From the NCBI GenBank assembly GCA_963930645.1, contig OZ005648.1, positions 108,177,667 to 108,241,666 on the forward strand: a DNA stretch of 64,000 bases, given 5' to 3'. Below are positions 47,786 through 58,406 of this stretch, piece by piece. The DNA comes from Salticus scenicus. Lineage: Eukaryota; Arthropoda; Arachnida; Araneae; Salticidae. The notes below the pieces were generated by a model that worked only from the letters and a program-made list of their open reading frames with translations, had not been told where the DNA came from and ran no database searches. Position 1 is the first letter of the stretch. Every line of letters starts with the position of its first letter. A program made the translations under genes and the position numbers.

Positions 47786-48580
47786 TTATTTATAAATTTT
47801 ATTTGCTAAATTATCCTCTTGTATTCTTGTGTGAAGTCCAAGGAGTAGAAATGATACTGTTAATCCGTGGGATATTCTCTCGGGAAAGACGGATATTCCT
47901 AACGAAGATATTTTCAACATCTCAGATTATGATGCTCGTGCGAGTTATAGCAATACTTTCTAATCAGGAAGATTAGAAGGTGTTGGTTATAGACGACCTC
48001 GTGACACCCTCTACCTTCCAGACGGTTTTAACTCTGATTAAAAGCTCCTATTTTTATTTATCTACTGCTAGAATTTCAACACCTTCCTTGGAATTATCTT
48101 TCTATCATGTAAATATTACTATTATTTTATTACTAGTTAGTTGTAGGGCGACTAAGACGCCCGTTGAAAAATTATCATTTCATTTTATTTATTTCTCACT
48201 TCAAGTAATTCATTTGCTATTCATTTGTTCGCGCAAAATTTTCGCACTTTATTTATCTCTTCACTACCTTTAACATTTAAAATTATTATTATTATTTTAT
48301 AGACGTCATTTTTTCATATTCATGAACGAATTTAATATTATATATATATATATATATAGATAGATAGATATATTTATTTATTTTATTTTATTATTTTATT
48401 TATTTATTTATTTATTTATTTATTTTTTTTTTGCGTGAAAGTATATTTTATTATGCTGAAAAAAAAAAAGGAAAGGAAATTGGCAACAATTAAAAATTTA
48501 AATGTCTATTTTAAAGCTGTTATTTTCATATTTTAATTAATTTTAAAAAATCTAATCAAAAATTCGTTACAAATAAGGTA
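47786..48580 (+). mobile_element. Continuation of the interrupted Helitron body
   Basis: Starts ttatttataaattttatttg, which joins 45037 to recreate the uninterrupted interior seen at 7280 and 13955. Then a diverged hairpin region (gggaaagacggatattcc). The rest is AT-rich with (TA)n at 48339-48357 and (ATTT)n runs. Confidence 0.6.
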
Positions 48581-48596
48581 CCAAATGAGAGGGATT

Positions 48597-48770
48597 ATGG
48601 ATTAATACATCAATTAATCCATAATTGATGGATTAATTGATGGATTACTAAAATATCAGTAATCCATCAACTGGATTACTGTTGATTTACAGTAATCCAG
48701 TTGATGGATTACTGTAAATCAACAAATGGATTTTTCTGAAATCCATTTGTTGGATACCAAATGGATTTTT
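48597..48770. repeat. Chain of overlapping palindromes
   Basis: At least six consecutive inverted repeats. The right arm of each is the left arm of the next, with stems of 8, 10, 13, 26, 20 and 14 bp (the 26-bp one is CAGTAATCCATCAACTGGAT plus TACTGT, loop TGATTT). The related sequence at 13110-13150 goes directly from gggaaaatttttg to aatccgatgcattaaacagc without it. Confidence 0.88.
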
Positions 48771-49249
48771 CTGAATCCGTCGGATTAAACAGCTTATCGA
48801 TCGGATAATTAGATTTTTTAAAATTGACTAAAATATGAAAGTTAGGTGGCAACCTGTGTTCACACACAGAGAGAGTCCAAGGAAAACTCTTAAGCCTAAA
48901 GCATGACAGAGTCGGGCACTGATGAGCGTAACTATATATGCTGATTATCATCACTTTTTTTTTCTTTCATAATTCATATTTATGTTCTATTTAATCATTC
49001 TCTGTACATTGTCTTTTCTTCTTCTTTTTTTTTTTTTTTTTTTTTTAATATTATTGTTTGTATTATTATTATTATTTTAAATTTTGAGGGTTTTGTTTCG
49101 CCCCCATTTTATGTCACCAGTGTTCTGTTTTACTGGTCTGTGGCTATGGTCATTATTTTTTCTGATCCACATACTAATACTAAGGGTGAGGGAACGTCGT
49201 TCCCAGGAACACTAAAATAAGCACTTTGATGATGATGACGAAAGACGGC
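48771..49249. other. Helitron interior remnant, then AT-rich
   Basis: aaacagcttatcgatcggat and ggtggcaacctg match the Helitron interior up to about 48855; after that no recognisable feature. Confidence 0.45.
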
Positions 49250-49510
49250 CATTAGAAGGTAAAATAGCCGTCTTTCCCCGGATGAAAAGAAGTCGCATCT
49301 TCCCCCTCGATGATCAATCTATGTCTTATTACTGTATCTATGGTTTTGTATAATACCAAAATAAATTAGAAATATCAGATGATGATATTGGCATAGATAT
49401 AGTAATAAGATATAGATTGATCATCGAGGAGAAAAAGGTGATTCCTTTTCACTCGGAGAAAGAGGGCCATTTTCCCGTCTAATGGCCGTTTTTCTCCGAG
49501 TAAATACACA
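49250..49510. repeat. Large inverted repeat of Helitron interior
   Basis: About 100 bp on each side of a centre near 49365-49380 (arms contain atgatcaatctatgtcttat and its inverse atatagattgatcatcgagg). Each arm carries the hairpin region, so hairpins are nested inside a larger fold. The right arm includes the hairpin at 49450-49502. Confidence 0.75.
49450..49502 (+). repeat. Conserved Helitron internal hairpin, copy 3
   Basis: Arms cactcggagaaag and tttttctccgagta. Relative to 7326-7378, one G:C pair has become A:T on both sides. Confidence 0.65.
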
Positions 49511-49907
49511 CGGATAATTTAGCAAATAAAATTTATGAATAATTTGTGTACTAAAGGTGAATGAAAAACTGCAGATACTCATTTTTTTTTTTTTTTTTTT
49601 AATAAAATAATAAAATACATTTAACTTTATTATTCTTTTCTTTTAAGTTAAACTTTCTTTATACATAGGCTGACCAGATCAAAGTACCTTTATAATAGAA
49701 AGGCGTTAAAATTTGCTACAATTATCCAATTACGGATGTATTTTTTCATTCCTAATAAATAAGAACTAAAAATAAAGTATTATTCACATTCAGATATCTT
49801 TCTACAATATTTTAAAACTTAGAAAAATGCCTTCAAAATAAAGGAAGTCCCCAGATATCCCCAGAAAATGGGGACATTTGGTCAGCTTATTTATACATTA
49901 AAACTAG

Positions 49908-50402
49908 CGAGCTTTACCAGCGCCACTTCCAACTATATTTAAAAGAATTTTAAAAATTTCATATTACTTACAAATTTATTTACTTTTTTTTTCTTTAAAT
50001 TTCATAATAATAACAAAGTAACTGGTTATAAAGATTATATTTTTCATAAATTAGTCAAATATAACTTACTTATGAAAACTTATTCCATTTTCTTTCATAT
50101 ATGTATTAGTACAATTGAAAGCCAATGCAGACACAATATATTATATCGCAATATATTAAATTTTGATATTCATCAACTTTCTATTCTATTGCAATTGCCG
50201 AGTTTCAATATCGACTAATGGCCGATGTCTAAAAATTTTTTCGTCATAAAAAATCTTTGCTCGATAACATGGTGATGATAGATCTATATAAATTACTATA
50301 ACTATGGATATAAGACTTATAAGTTTCAAATTTTAAAGGTAAATAAAAGAAAGAAAAGAAAGAAAGGAACTGCGAAAATTTCGCATGGGTTTGCTAGTCT
50401 AA
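49908..50402. mobile_element. Helitron 3' ends facing outward
   Basis: At 49909 a minus-strand end (tttaaatatagttggaagtg, then gcgctggtaaagctcg and CTAG). At 50396-50399 a plus-strand end of another family (gaaaatttcgcatgggtttg, CTAG). Between them is Helitron interior in reverse (50160-50300) and a block shared with 56640-56840. Confidence 0.55.
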
Positions 50403-50630
50403 AAGTATATTAATTATTATTATTTTAATTTTAAAGTCATAATAACATCATTTTTTCATGTGCATAAGCAAATCCAATTTCTGATAATTTTTATTAATCA
50501 CGTGAAAATAATGTCGGAAAAAAAAAAAAAAAAAATGAACCGGCAGCCATTAGAGTGACTTTTCCCGAAAAAAAAAGGTATCACTTTTTGCCTCTCGCTG
50601 ATCAATCTAAGTCTTATTACTTTTTCTATG

Positions 50631-50671
50631 GTCGAGTCATGCTCTTAGACAGTCTAAGAAAATGATTCGAC
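50631..50671 (+). repeat. GTCGA hairpin, copy 1
   Basis: gtcgagtcatgctcttaga / tctaagaaaatgattcgac. Related to the better-paired copy at 56315-56355; both are followed by aaggatttacttaac-like and ttgctagcg blocks. Confidence 0.6.
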
Positions 50672-50815
50672 AAGGATTTACTTAACAAAGCAGTATTATT
50701 TTTTTTACATAAGAATTATTGCTAGCGCTCGAATAATTGTGCTGCTGACTGTAAGGGTGAGTCACATCGCCACCAATTGATAATATCATAACACAAGGGC
50801 GACGTGAAACCTACT

Positions 50816-51010
50816 CTAACCCTCAACCTTCTTCATTTGCCTCTTTATTTTTTCATTCAAATTGTCCGACTGCAGGATAATAAAAAATTTTTCAAAGTTT
50901 TTGCTCTTCTTTTTTATGTTTATATAAGGCGATAAAATAGCCTTTTTGGCGCCCTCCTTATTCTGGCGCCCGACCCGGGGCACATGCGCTGCTTGCCCCC
51001 CCCCCCTCTC
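50816..51010 (-). repeat. Unclassified repeat with a short open frame
   Basis: The minus-strand frame SQDRNQERGGGQAAHVPRVG continues for a short distance. I recall similar spurious peptides translated from dispersed invertebrate repeats, and there is no recognisable domain. The C-run at 50997-51008 is part of it. Treated as a repeat, not a gene. Confidence 0.4.
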
Positions 51011-51039
51011 CTGGTTTCGGTCTTGTGACATTGCATAGT

Positions 51040-51720
51040 TTAAATAATACAAAATGTTTCCAAAAGAAAAAGAAATAGTTCATATATATTCTCGAAACTT
51101 ATTTGCTTAATATTTAGTACATGCTTTTCAAAATACATTGCTTTTGACGATCAAGTTTGTAAATAATAGCAAAGTTGCCAAAAGAAAACGTAGATACAAT
51201 GAAAATAAGACAAGCGATTACGTAAGCTTGAGAGCTTATGAAACTTGAAGCTGCTTCCTACTGGGTCACTGTAGTCACATTTTGGTTACCATTTACGATT
51301 GAGAATATGGGAGTATCTGTGATGGAAATGTCCTATCTGTATAATAACCTGTGCCTTAGGGCTTCCAAGGAGGCGACAAATCATGAAATTACGCTACGGT
51401 GCATGTTTGAAACAGACAGCTTCCTACCAAACTCGCTTTTGGTAGAAAAATTCGAAAACATTCCATTGATATATTTAGATATAACGAAAACGGGGAATCC
51501 ATTTTGTCATCTCCGCGGAGGATCAAATTTATCATGACATGTCCACATTACCTATAGGGGTAGAGTTGTGTTTAATAGGTTCTAGCGTCATGTTGTAGCT
51601 ACGCACTGAGCAATTGGCGCCAATGAACTCCATTGATGTGATATCATTATGAAACTCTTTACACATGACTGTTGCAGTGGAAACTGCAAAATTGTCATGT
51701 TTATAATTGTATTTCATGAG
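51040..51720 (+). repeat. Family H repeat (AT-rich plus structured part)
   Basis: The stretch atacaaaatgtttccaaaag to cctatctgtataataacctg matches 54503-54660 and 54868-55195. Unknown element. The frame at 51238-51537 has no recognisable domain and lies inside this repeat. Confidence 0.5.
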
Positions 51721-51956
51721 GTAAAGTTTGTACTGAACCGGGAAATTTGTATTCTATGGGAAATTTCACAGGGAAATGGAGAATAAGATATCAGCTAAGG
51801 TACAAAACAATACAGGGTGACAAGAAATAACTTGGACACACATGATACATTATAACTTTAATACTAATGGAAATATTACGACCAAACTTCAAAATAAATA
51901 TGAATACTTATTTTGTCTAATATATTTACAAATTTTCCAAGTGGCTACCTTTAACC

Positions 51957-53320
51957 TTAATACAGAGCTTTAAACGTGTCACAAAAATTTTCGGCTATGG
52001 GCCGCAACTCACTTACTGATATTTTATCCCATTCCTTGCATAAGGATTTCTTTAGGGATGCCAAAGTTTTATGAGGTTTAGCACACACCCTTGTCTCCAA
52101 GATGGACCAAACAGAATAATCCATTGGGTTCAAATCTGGGGAATACTATGGCCATTCTTGAGCTCCAATGAAGTCAGGAAAATTTGTCTCGCACCAATCT
52201 TGAGTGCGCTTAGCTCTGTGTGCAGGTGCAGAATCCTGTTGGAAGGTCCATCTTTTGTTTCCAAAGAACTTTTACGACCAAGGTGAGACAACATCTTCCA
52301 AAATGAGTTTACGATATGTTTGTTGATTAATCTTTATCCCTTGATCAACAAAAACAAGTATTGTTTCCCCACTGGCGCATATTCCACCCCAAACCATTAC
52401 AGATTGGGATCGTTGACGCCGTTCAACAATGCAAGAAGGCAGGGCCTGATTACCCAAAAGGCTCAGGAAGCACAAGCTTCCCCTCTAAAATTTAAGGGGG
52501 GGGGGGGGCCCAAAATGACTAAAAACAGGTTCTTGGATTTTCTGTTTCATATTTTCACCCTCAGATTGAATTTTTTCTGAGAAAGGTCACCTAAAGCAAG
52601 GTAAAATACTCACTATTTCGGGAAAAATCTGTTATTTAGCCTCAAAAATCTGAATATTCTTAATAAGTTATACAATTTTAATGTTGTGTGTAGAAACCAC
52701 CTAGGTATATGAATGAAAAAAAAAAAAAAAAAAAAAATATCCGAAATGAAAGGGGGGCCCAGAAATGATCCTGAGCTTCCCCTAGCTTCAAAGCTTAATC
52801 GGGCCCTGCAAGAAGGTCTAGGTGCTTCTGCTGACCAAACTCTATCATTATAGCTATTGTGAGCTTGTTCAATCGAGAACAGTTTCTCATCTGTGAAGAC
52901 AAATGTTTGCCATCGATCACCTGTGGCACGCTTGAACAGTTCTTTACACCTTTGAAGTCTTGTGCGTTTCTTCTCTGCTGTCAGCTTTTGAGCCTATTTC
53001 ATTTTGTAAGGGCGAAGACCAAGCTCTACTCTTGCCATCAAACGTGCGGTTTCTCTGTTGATATTCATCTCTCTAGCAACCTTTCTCATTGAAATCCTAG
53101 GATTTCGTTGAACTCGGTTTTTGATAACTTTACGGTTTCTTGATGTGTTAACTGTGCGCTTTCTTCCTCATCCTGGCCTGTCACCATAATGTCCGAGTTC
53201 TTTAAACCTTCTGATTGTGTATGAAACCGTCTGTTTAGGCACTTTCATTGGTTGAACAATTTCACATTGTTTCTTTCCTTGCTTATGTAATTCAAATATG
53301 GCAGATCGTTTGTTAACCAT
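51957..53320 (-). pseudogene. DD37D-type mariner transposase pseudogene
   Basis: The start is MVNKRSAIFELHKQGKKQCE at 53320 and the stop TAA at 51957-51959. Removing the MITE and one target duplication leaves 987 bp, exactly 329 codons, with no net frameshift. In order: N-terminal helix-turn-helix (about residues 1-60), a basic linker with GRKRTVNTSRNRK, then FTDEKLFSIE (first Asp), VMVWGGICASGE, FQQDSAPAHRAKR (second Asp) and YSPDLNPMDYSVW (third Asp in PMD). I count 37 residues between the second and third Asp, as in the DD37D (maT-like) group. Four in-frame stops (after DRPG, YKMK, SPWS and EWP) inactivate it; the first is a CGA-to-TGA type change. Confidence 0.9.
52440..52808. mobile_element. 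hAT MITE, 369 bp
   Basis: The ends are cagggcctgatta and taatcgggccctg (13 bp, one mismatch), flanked by a perfect 8-bp duplication caagaagg (52432-52439 and 52809-52816). Eight-base duplications and CAGGG-type ends are typical of hAT elements. No coding capacity; G-runs at 52496-52508 and 52751-52757. Confidence 0.92.
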
Positions 53321-53461
53321 AATGGTTATCACAACTAACTTACTTACACCTGTTTAGTCGCTTTCTAGGATCAATACTTAATGAAATAAATTTATAACTT
53401 TAGTGGTAGTTACAGATATTTCGTTTGAAACTTCGTCCAAGTTATTTCTTCTCACCCTGTA

Positions 53462-54273
53462 GATGTAGATGACTTAACCTAGAACCCCAGAAACTGATAG
53501 AGTATTCATTGCCCAGAAACATGCCATCACAATTTTTAACTTCTGCGGAGACGATGGCTTCCGGCTTCGATAACCCTCCCATTGACTACATATATTGTTA
53601 TATGCGAAGTAACCGCTCGGCTAAGCCTGTCCTGACTACATATAACATATATTGAACAGCGGTATATTAGACTAGACCCACTAGAACCTATTTGTTCCTG
53701 AAAATCACATCCCCACCATTCGACCAATTGCTTCACCAAACCAATTTTTTACCGCCAAATTGACATTCCACTTCCACCAAAGCAAATTTCCTCCGCCTCG
53801 CTACAGCGTCTAGAATAAACAGTGTGGAAAGCGGCAAATAGAATTGTACTAAAAGATTTAAAACTCTCATCAGATGTCACAACATCAAAATCGAGACTCC
53901 CTATTGGTTAATTATGTGCTTAGATCACGGTATTGAGCAAACCAAACTGTGAAAAGCCAATCAGCTCTTCGGTTTGAGCAAAAAAAAAAAAAAAAAAAAT
54001 CGCAGCGCCATCTGGGAAGCTTAATTTTTTTAGCAGCATTTAACCCTCTGGCTGATCATCCCGCGATTTCCAGGGGTGAGTCCAGCCTCTGGAACACTTC
54101 GACCGATCCACAGATTATCATACAGATAGGACAGTGAAGCTAAAACGCGAACCGGAAGTATAGTAGCACCACTAGTGTCAACAGAGGGGAACTACATGTG
54201 TTAAGTCTACATGAATAGCATCTTTGATCGAAAATTGTTTTTCCATTTCGCGAGTGGTTAGTAGCAGGTTAGT
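53462..54273. other. Less AT-rich, no gene recognised
   Basis: 53462-53880 has moderate GC and a few short imperfect repeats (cataacatatattg). 54040-54180 (ctgatcatcccgcgatttcc, acagattatcatacagatag) is an inverted relative of about 55168-55240. No domain found in any frame. Confidence 0.4.
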
Positions 54274-55010
54274 ATGGGAAGTTTTCTTTTTCTTCACTTT
54301 CTATTGTTTTTGAATTCACAAAATTATCCTCAAAACATTCACAGCTATTCTTCTAAGAAATAAAAATTAATTTTTATAATGTTTAAAAATATGCTTTGTC
54401 AAACATATTCATATTCAAGTACAAATTAAAATTACAAACTGTAATTCTGAAATAGCAGTATGAAATCATTAAATATTTAACGTTGCTTGCTTTAAATAAT
54501 ACAAAATGCTTTAAAATGAAAAAAAATGTTTTTATTTTATGTATATTTTCAAAGTTTATTTTCTTAATATTTAGCATTTGCTTCTTAAAATAAATTGCTT
54601 TTGACAATCAAGTTTGTAAACAATAATAAAGTTGCCAAACGAAAACATATATGCAGTTTTCTTTCCTTTACTTTTTCTACTACTTTTAAATTCACAAAAT
54701 CATAACATTCACAGCTATTTTCTAAGAAATAAAACTATTTTTTTTTATGTTTGAAAATAAATTTTGCGAAACACATTCGTGTTCAAGTGTACAAATTAAA
54801 ATAACAAACTGTAATGCTGAAATAGCAGTATCGTATGAAATCTTAAATATTTAACATTGCTTGGTTTAAATAGTACAAAAGGCTTTAAAATGAAAAAAAT
54901 ATTTCTGGTTTATGCATATTTTCGAAATTTATTTGCTTAATATAGTACTTGCTTCTTAACATAAATTACTTTCCACAATCAAGTTCGTAAACATCAATAC
55001 AATGGTTAGT
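54274..55010 (+). repeat. Tandem duplication, about 380 bp
   Basis: Two adjacent copies (about 54274-54655 and 54656-55010) share tattcacagctatt-, acaaactgtaatgctgaaat- and tgcttggtttaaat-type blocks, with many small differences. The second copy is followed by ggttagttagttggatgttg and ggtttaacgttgcac, which looks like the tail of an arthropod SINE. Confidence 0.65.
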
Positions 55011-55415
55011 TAGTTGGATGTTGGGTTTAACGTTGCACTAATATTACGATATGAAGATACAATAAAAATAAGAAGACGAGCTATTGCGTAAGCTGGAGAG
55101 TTCGAGAAACTTACAGCCGTTGACAATAGGGTCGTTGCAGTCAAATTTTGGTTACCGAAGAATATACGGGAGTGTCCTATCTGTATAATAATCTGTGGAC
55201 CGATCCAACTGGGCCATGAGTAATTTGATCCACGACCGGTCGAAAGCAGAGGCTGGACAAAATTATAGGATCAAAATCAGTGCTGACATCTGTAGGCTTA
55301 GTTTGAAATTAGCTATAGAATATTATAAAGTTAAATTAATTAAAGAAAGATTTAATTCATTAATTAAAAATGTAATTTAACTATAAATAATAAAAAAAAA
55401 ATAGATGCATAACTT

Positions 55416-55449
<34 letters not shown>

Positions 55450-56314
55450 TATTCTGCATAGTTGGGTACATATGCACTGAAATACAATAATATTAATTAT
55501 ATAATTCTTTTTTTTAAATTATTTAAATAAAAAAATAATAATAATGAAATTTTAATTTTAGAAATTTTTCCAGCAAATTTTTTTTTTTAATTATTTTCTT
55601 CAATTATGCATTATTGTATTTTAATGATAAACTGTAAACAATTTTAAGTTTTATTTTGTGGATTTATTATCAAGCTAATTTTTGTTAAATATTTTTAAGT
55701 TGGAATGCTGAAATTTAAAACGAATATTTAGCATTCAAATATTCGATGTAAATAAGAAGTAAGTTCAAGTTTTATTATGATCTAAGGTAAGAAATATAAA
55801 ACTATTACACATTGCAAAAAATTATAAAATTTAAATTTAAATTTAAATCAATGATTACAAAAAAAAAAAAAAAAGATTTTTATAACAGTTTTTTAAATTA
55901 TCATTCATTTGATTCAAATCTTCATTAAATTGGTTTGTTAAATTAATGCTGATTGTTAAATTAATTCTGATTCTAATTAATTCTGATTTCAATCAATAAT
56001 ATTTTAAATGTTTAATATATTTATGATTTTTTATTAATATTATTATTATTTAAATACAGATTAAATGTTGATTTTTAAATATTGTTAATTATTTTTATGC
56101 TTGAATGCTGAAATTTAATGCAAATATTTAGTATTCAAACATAAAAATGTTTCATAAAAATTTACTGATCGATAAATTCCCAAAGTAGTTCACAAAAAAA
56201 TTTAAAATATTTTGTTGAACTCCAAATTTAAAAAAATGTTAGCAGGGAGCATTTTTAAATTTTATTTTATTAAATTTAAATAATATTCGATGAATTTTAA
56301 TTTGCATTATCGTT
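55011..56314. other. AT-rich, mostly featureless
   Basis: Up to about 55240 it belongs to family H. Then long T- and A-runs (55420-55448, 55860-55874) and simple AT-rich sequence with two similar segments (tgctgaaatttaaaacgaat at 55707 and tgctgaaatttaatgcaaat at 56107). Confidence 0.45.
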
Positions 56315-56355
56315 GTCGAATCGTGTTCTTAGACTGACTAAGAACAGGATTCGAC
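56315..56355 (+). repeat. GTCGA hairpin, copy 2
   Basis: gtcgaatcgtgttcttag, loop actga, ctaagaacaggattcgac: 17 of 18 positions pair. Confidence 0.75.
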
Positions 56356-56572
56356 AAGGATTTATTTAACAAAACAGTATTAACTCTACTTTTTTTTTAA
56401 ATAGGAATTTTTGCTAGCGTTCGGATACTTTTGTTACCGACTGTACTAAAGGTGAAAAACTGCAGATACAATTTCAAATTAATTTTTCTTTCTTTCTTTT
56501 CTTTTCTCTTCTCTTCTCTTCCATATATTTATTAATTTAGTTAATATTTAAAGTTAAACTCTTTTTATTTAC

Positions 56573-57060
56573 TAAAACTAACGTTCTGTACCTACGCCGC
56601 TGCTAACTATATTTAAAAGAATTTTTAAAGTTCTATATTACATACTAACATAAAATCTTAAAAAATATCAAACTTTAAAAAACGTATTCCATTAAAAATC
56701 AAATTAGTTTTTATTTCTTAATAATAACAAAGAGACTGATTATAAAAGTTATATTTTTCATAATTTAGTCAAATATAATTTACTTTTATGATAACTTATC
56801 CAATTATTTTCATAAATTTATTAGAAGAATTAAAAGACGCAATATTTCGGCATTTTGAAAATTCATCATCATTCTATTCTATTCTATTACAATGGGCAAG
56901 TTGCACACGGAAGGAAAAACAATTTCTTTTAATTGTAATCGAAAAAATCAATCTTGGGAATCCGAAAAATCAAATTAAAATCGTAAAATTAATTCAAATT
57001 AACTTTTAATTAACGTTTCAAAATCGCTAAAAACCAAAACAAAACTACGTGATCCGAAAA
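56573..57060 (-). mobile_element. Helitron-like fragment, reverse
   Basis: ctgctaactatatttaaaag and taacaaagagactgattata match 49935 and 50010 in the same orientation, where a CTAG end is present. Here the terminal bases have changed (aaaactaacg). The 3' terminus would be at the left. Confidence 0.5.
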
Positions 57061-57231
57061 CACTCCGTGAGGGGGTTGACGTCACAGTTCACGAAGTGTG
57101 AATGTTTACATTTTTATACCGATTGCTTTTCTTTTTGTTCGCTCTATTCTAAACTGTATTTTATAATTTATTTTTAAAATTTTTACCTTTTGTAAGAAAT
57201 AACTTAAACCTTCCATAACAATACTATATCT

Positions 57232-57279
<48 letters not shown>

Positions 57280-58346
57280 TTTTTGTATAATGTCGATTTT
57301 GGATTTGTAAAAGAGCAATCGGATAATCTGCCGAAAATATATGCTCTTTCCATATTCTCATTTTTGAGAAGAAACCTCGATTTTATTGGCGCATAATTAA
57401 GAGTAGCTAAAGCTAAACGATCTAGATTTGTTCTTTGAAAATTATAAACGTCTTCATAATAGAATTTTAGCATTGCTTTAATATATTAGTAGTATTTTTT
57501 TTTACATTTCTCTAATTTTTTAGATGCTTGTATATGAGAATTTTTCTTTTTTTCATAATGTATGTTTAAAGATTTCATTATAATTAAAACATTCATTAAA
57601 ATTTTATAGTACATAAAAATATATTTTACTGATTATTTATATTATTATTATTATTATTTTAACCAGAATTTTTTAATTATGTTATTTTACAAATTATATA
57701 TGATTATTTTAAAGAGCAGTCATTAATTATGTATTTAATATTTACTTCATGTTATTGCACCGAAAAAAATGTTATTTTCAAATTACTTCATTTATTTATT
57801 TTATTTTATTTTATTAAAAACAACAACAAAAAAAAAAAAAAAAAAAAAAAAACAGAACGTTTAATTTTTATAATTTTTTTAGTAATTTTTTTAACTATAT
57901 ACATAGACATGGGCGTTATTTCACGTAACATAATAAGTAATATTATTATTGCATTGTAGCCTATTAGCACTGTAATATACTACAAAAAATATCCTATTAA
58001 AAAAATAATATTTTCAACTTTATCTCTGCACGCGAAATAGACAAGAAATTTCTGACGATAAAACTGATATAATGCACCATTATACAAGTAAAAAGCTTGA
58101 ATTATTTCTTTTATATAATTACTTTTTTATTTTATTTTATTTTATTTATAAAATTCAAAAACAATATTATGAACGCCCACTAAAGACTCTCACCAAACTT
58201 TCCACGCAGATGTTCGAATCGATTCGTTACTTCACGTCTGAAAAAAATAGGTCTGAAATCTCAGTAAGGAATACAGACGATTTCATTGCAACTCTGTTAC
58301 TCAGTGATAGTCTGAATCAATAATATCTTTCCATTTCCAAGTTCAT
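57061..58346. other. AT-rich; (TA)n at 57233-57262
   Basis: Contains a perfect TGACGTCA at 57077-57084, the TA array followed by a T-run, and an A-run near 57830-57851. The short frames here have no recognisable domain. Confidence 0.5.
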
Positions 58347-58406
58347 AAAATTATCGTTAAAAAAATAATACAGCTGCAGCTGTATTATTTTTTTAACGAT
58401 AATTTT
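58347..58406. repeat. Perfect 60-bp palindrome
   Basis: Thirty bases on each side of a centre between 58376 and 58377 are exactly complementary, without a loop. The centre is CAGCTGCAGCTG and the arms end ...aaaattatcg. No terminal repeat of a known element surrounds it. Confidence 0.95.

Larger units (their letters stand above)
51813..53459 (-). mobile_element. Mariner-superfamily (DD37D-type) transposon with nested hAT MITE
   Basis: The ends are cagggtgacaagaaataact and its inverse, flanked by TA (51811-51812, 53460-53461). 1647 bp, or 1270 bp without the 369-bp MITE and one copy of its 8-bp target duplication. The minus-strand transposase pseudogene fills most of it. Both inverted repeats start with about 25 matching bases. 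Confidence 0.92.

Noticed and set aside
50816..51052. Protein-coding gene (minus strand, 78 residues)
   Set aside because: Low complexity, no domain, lies within a likely dispersed repeat.
51238..51537. Protein-coding gene (plus strand, 99 residues)
   Set aside because: It falls inside family H, whose other copy near 55060-55200 does not keep the frame.
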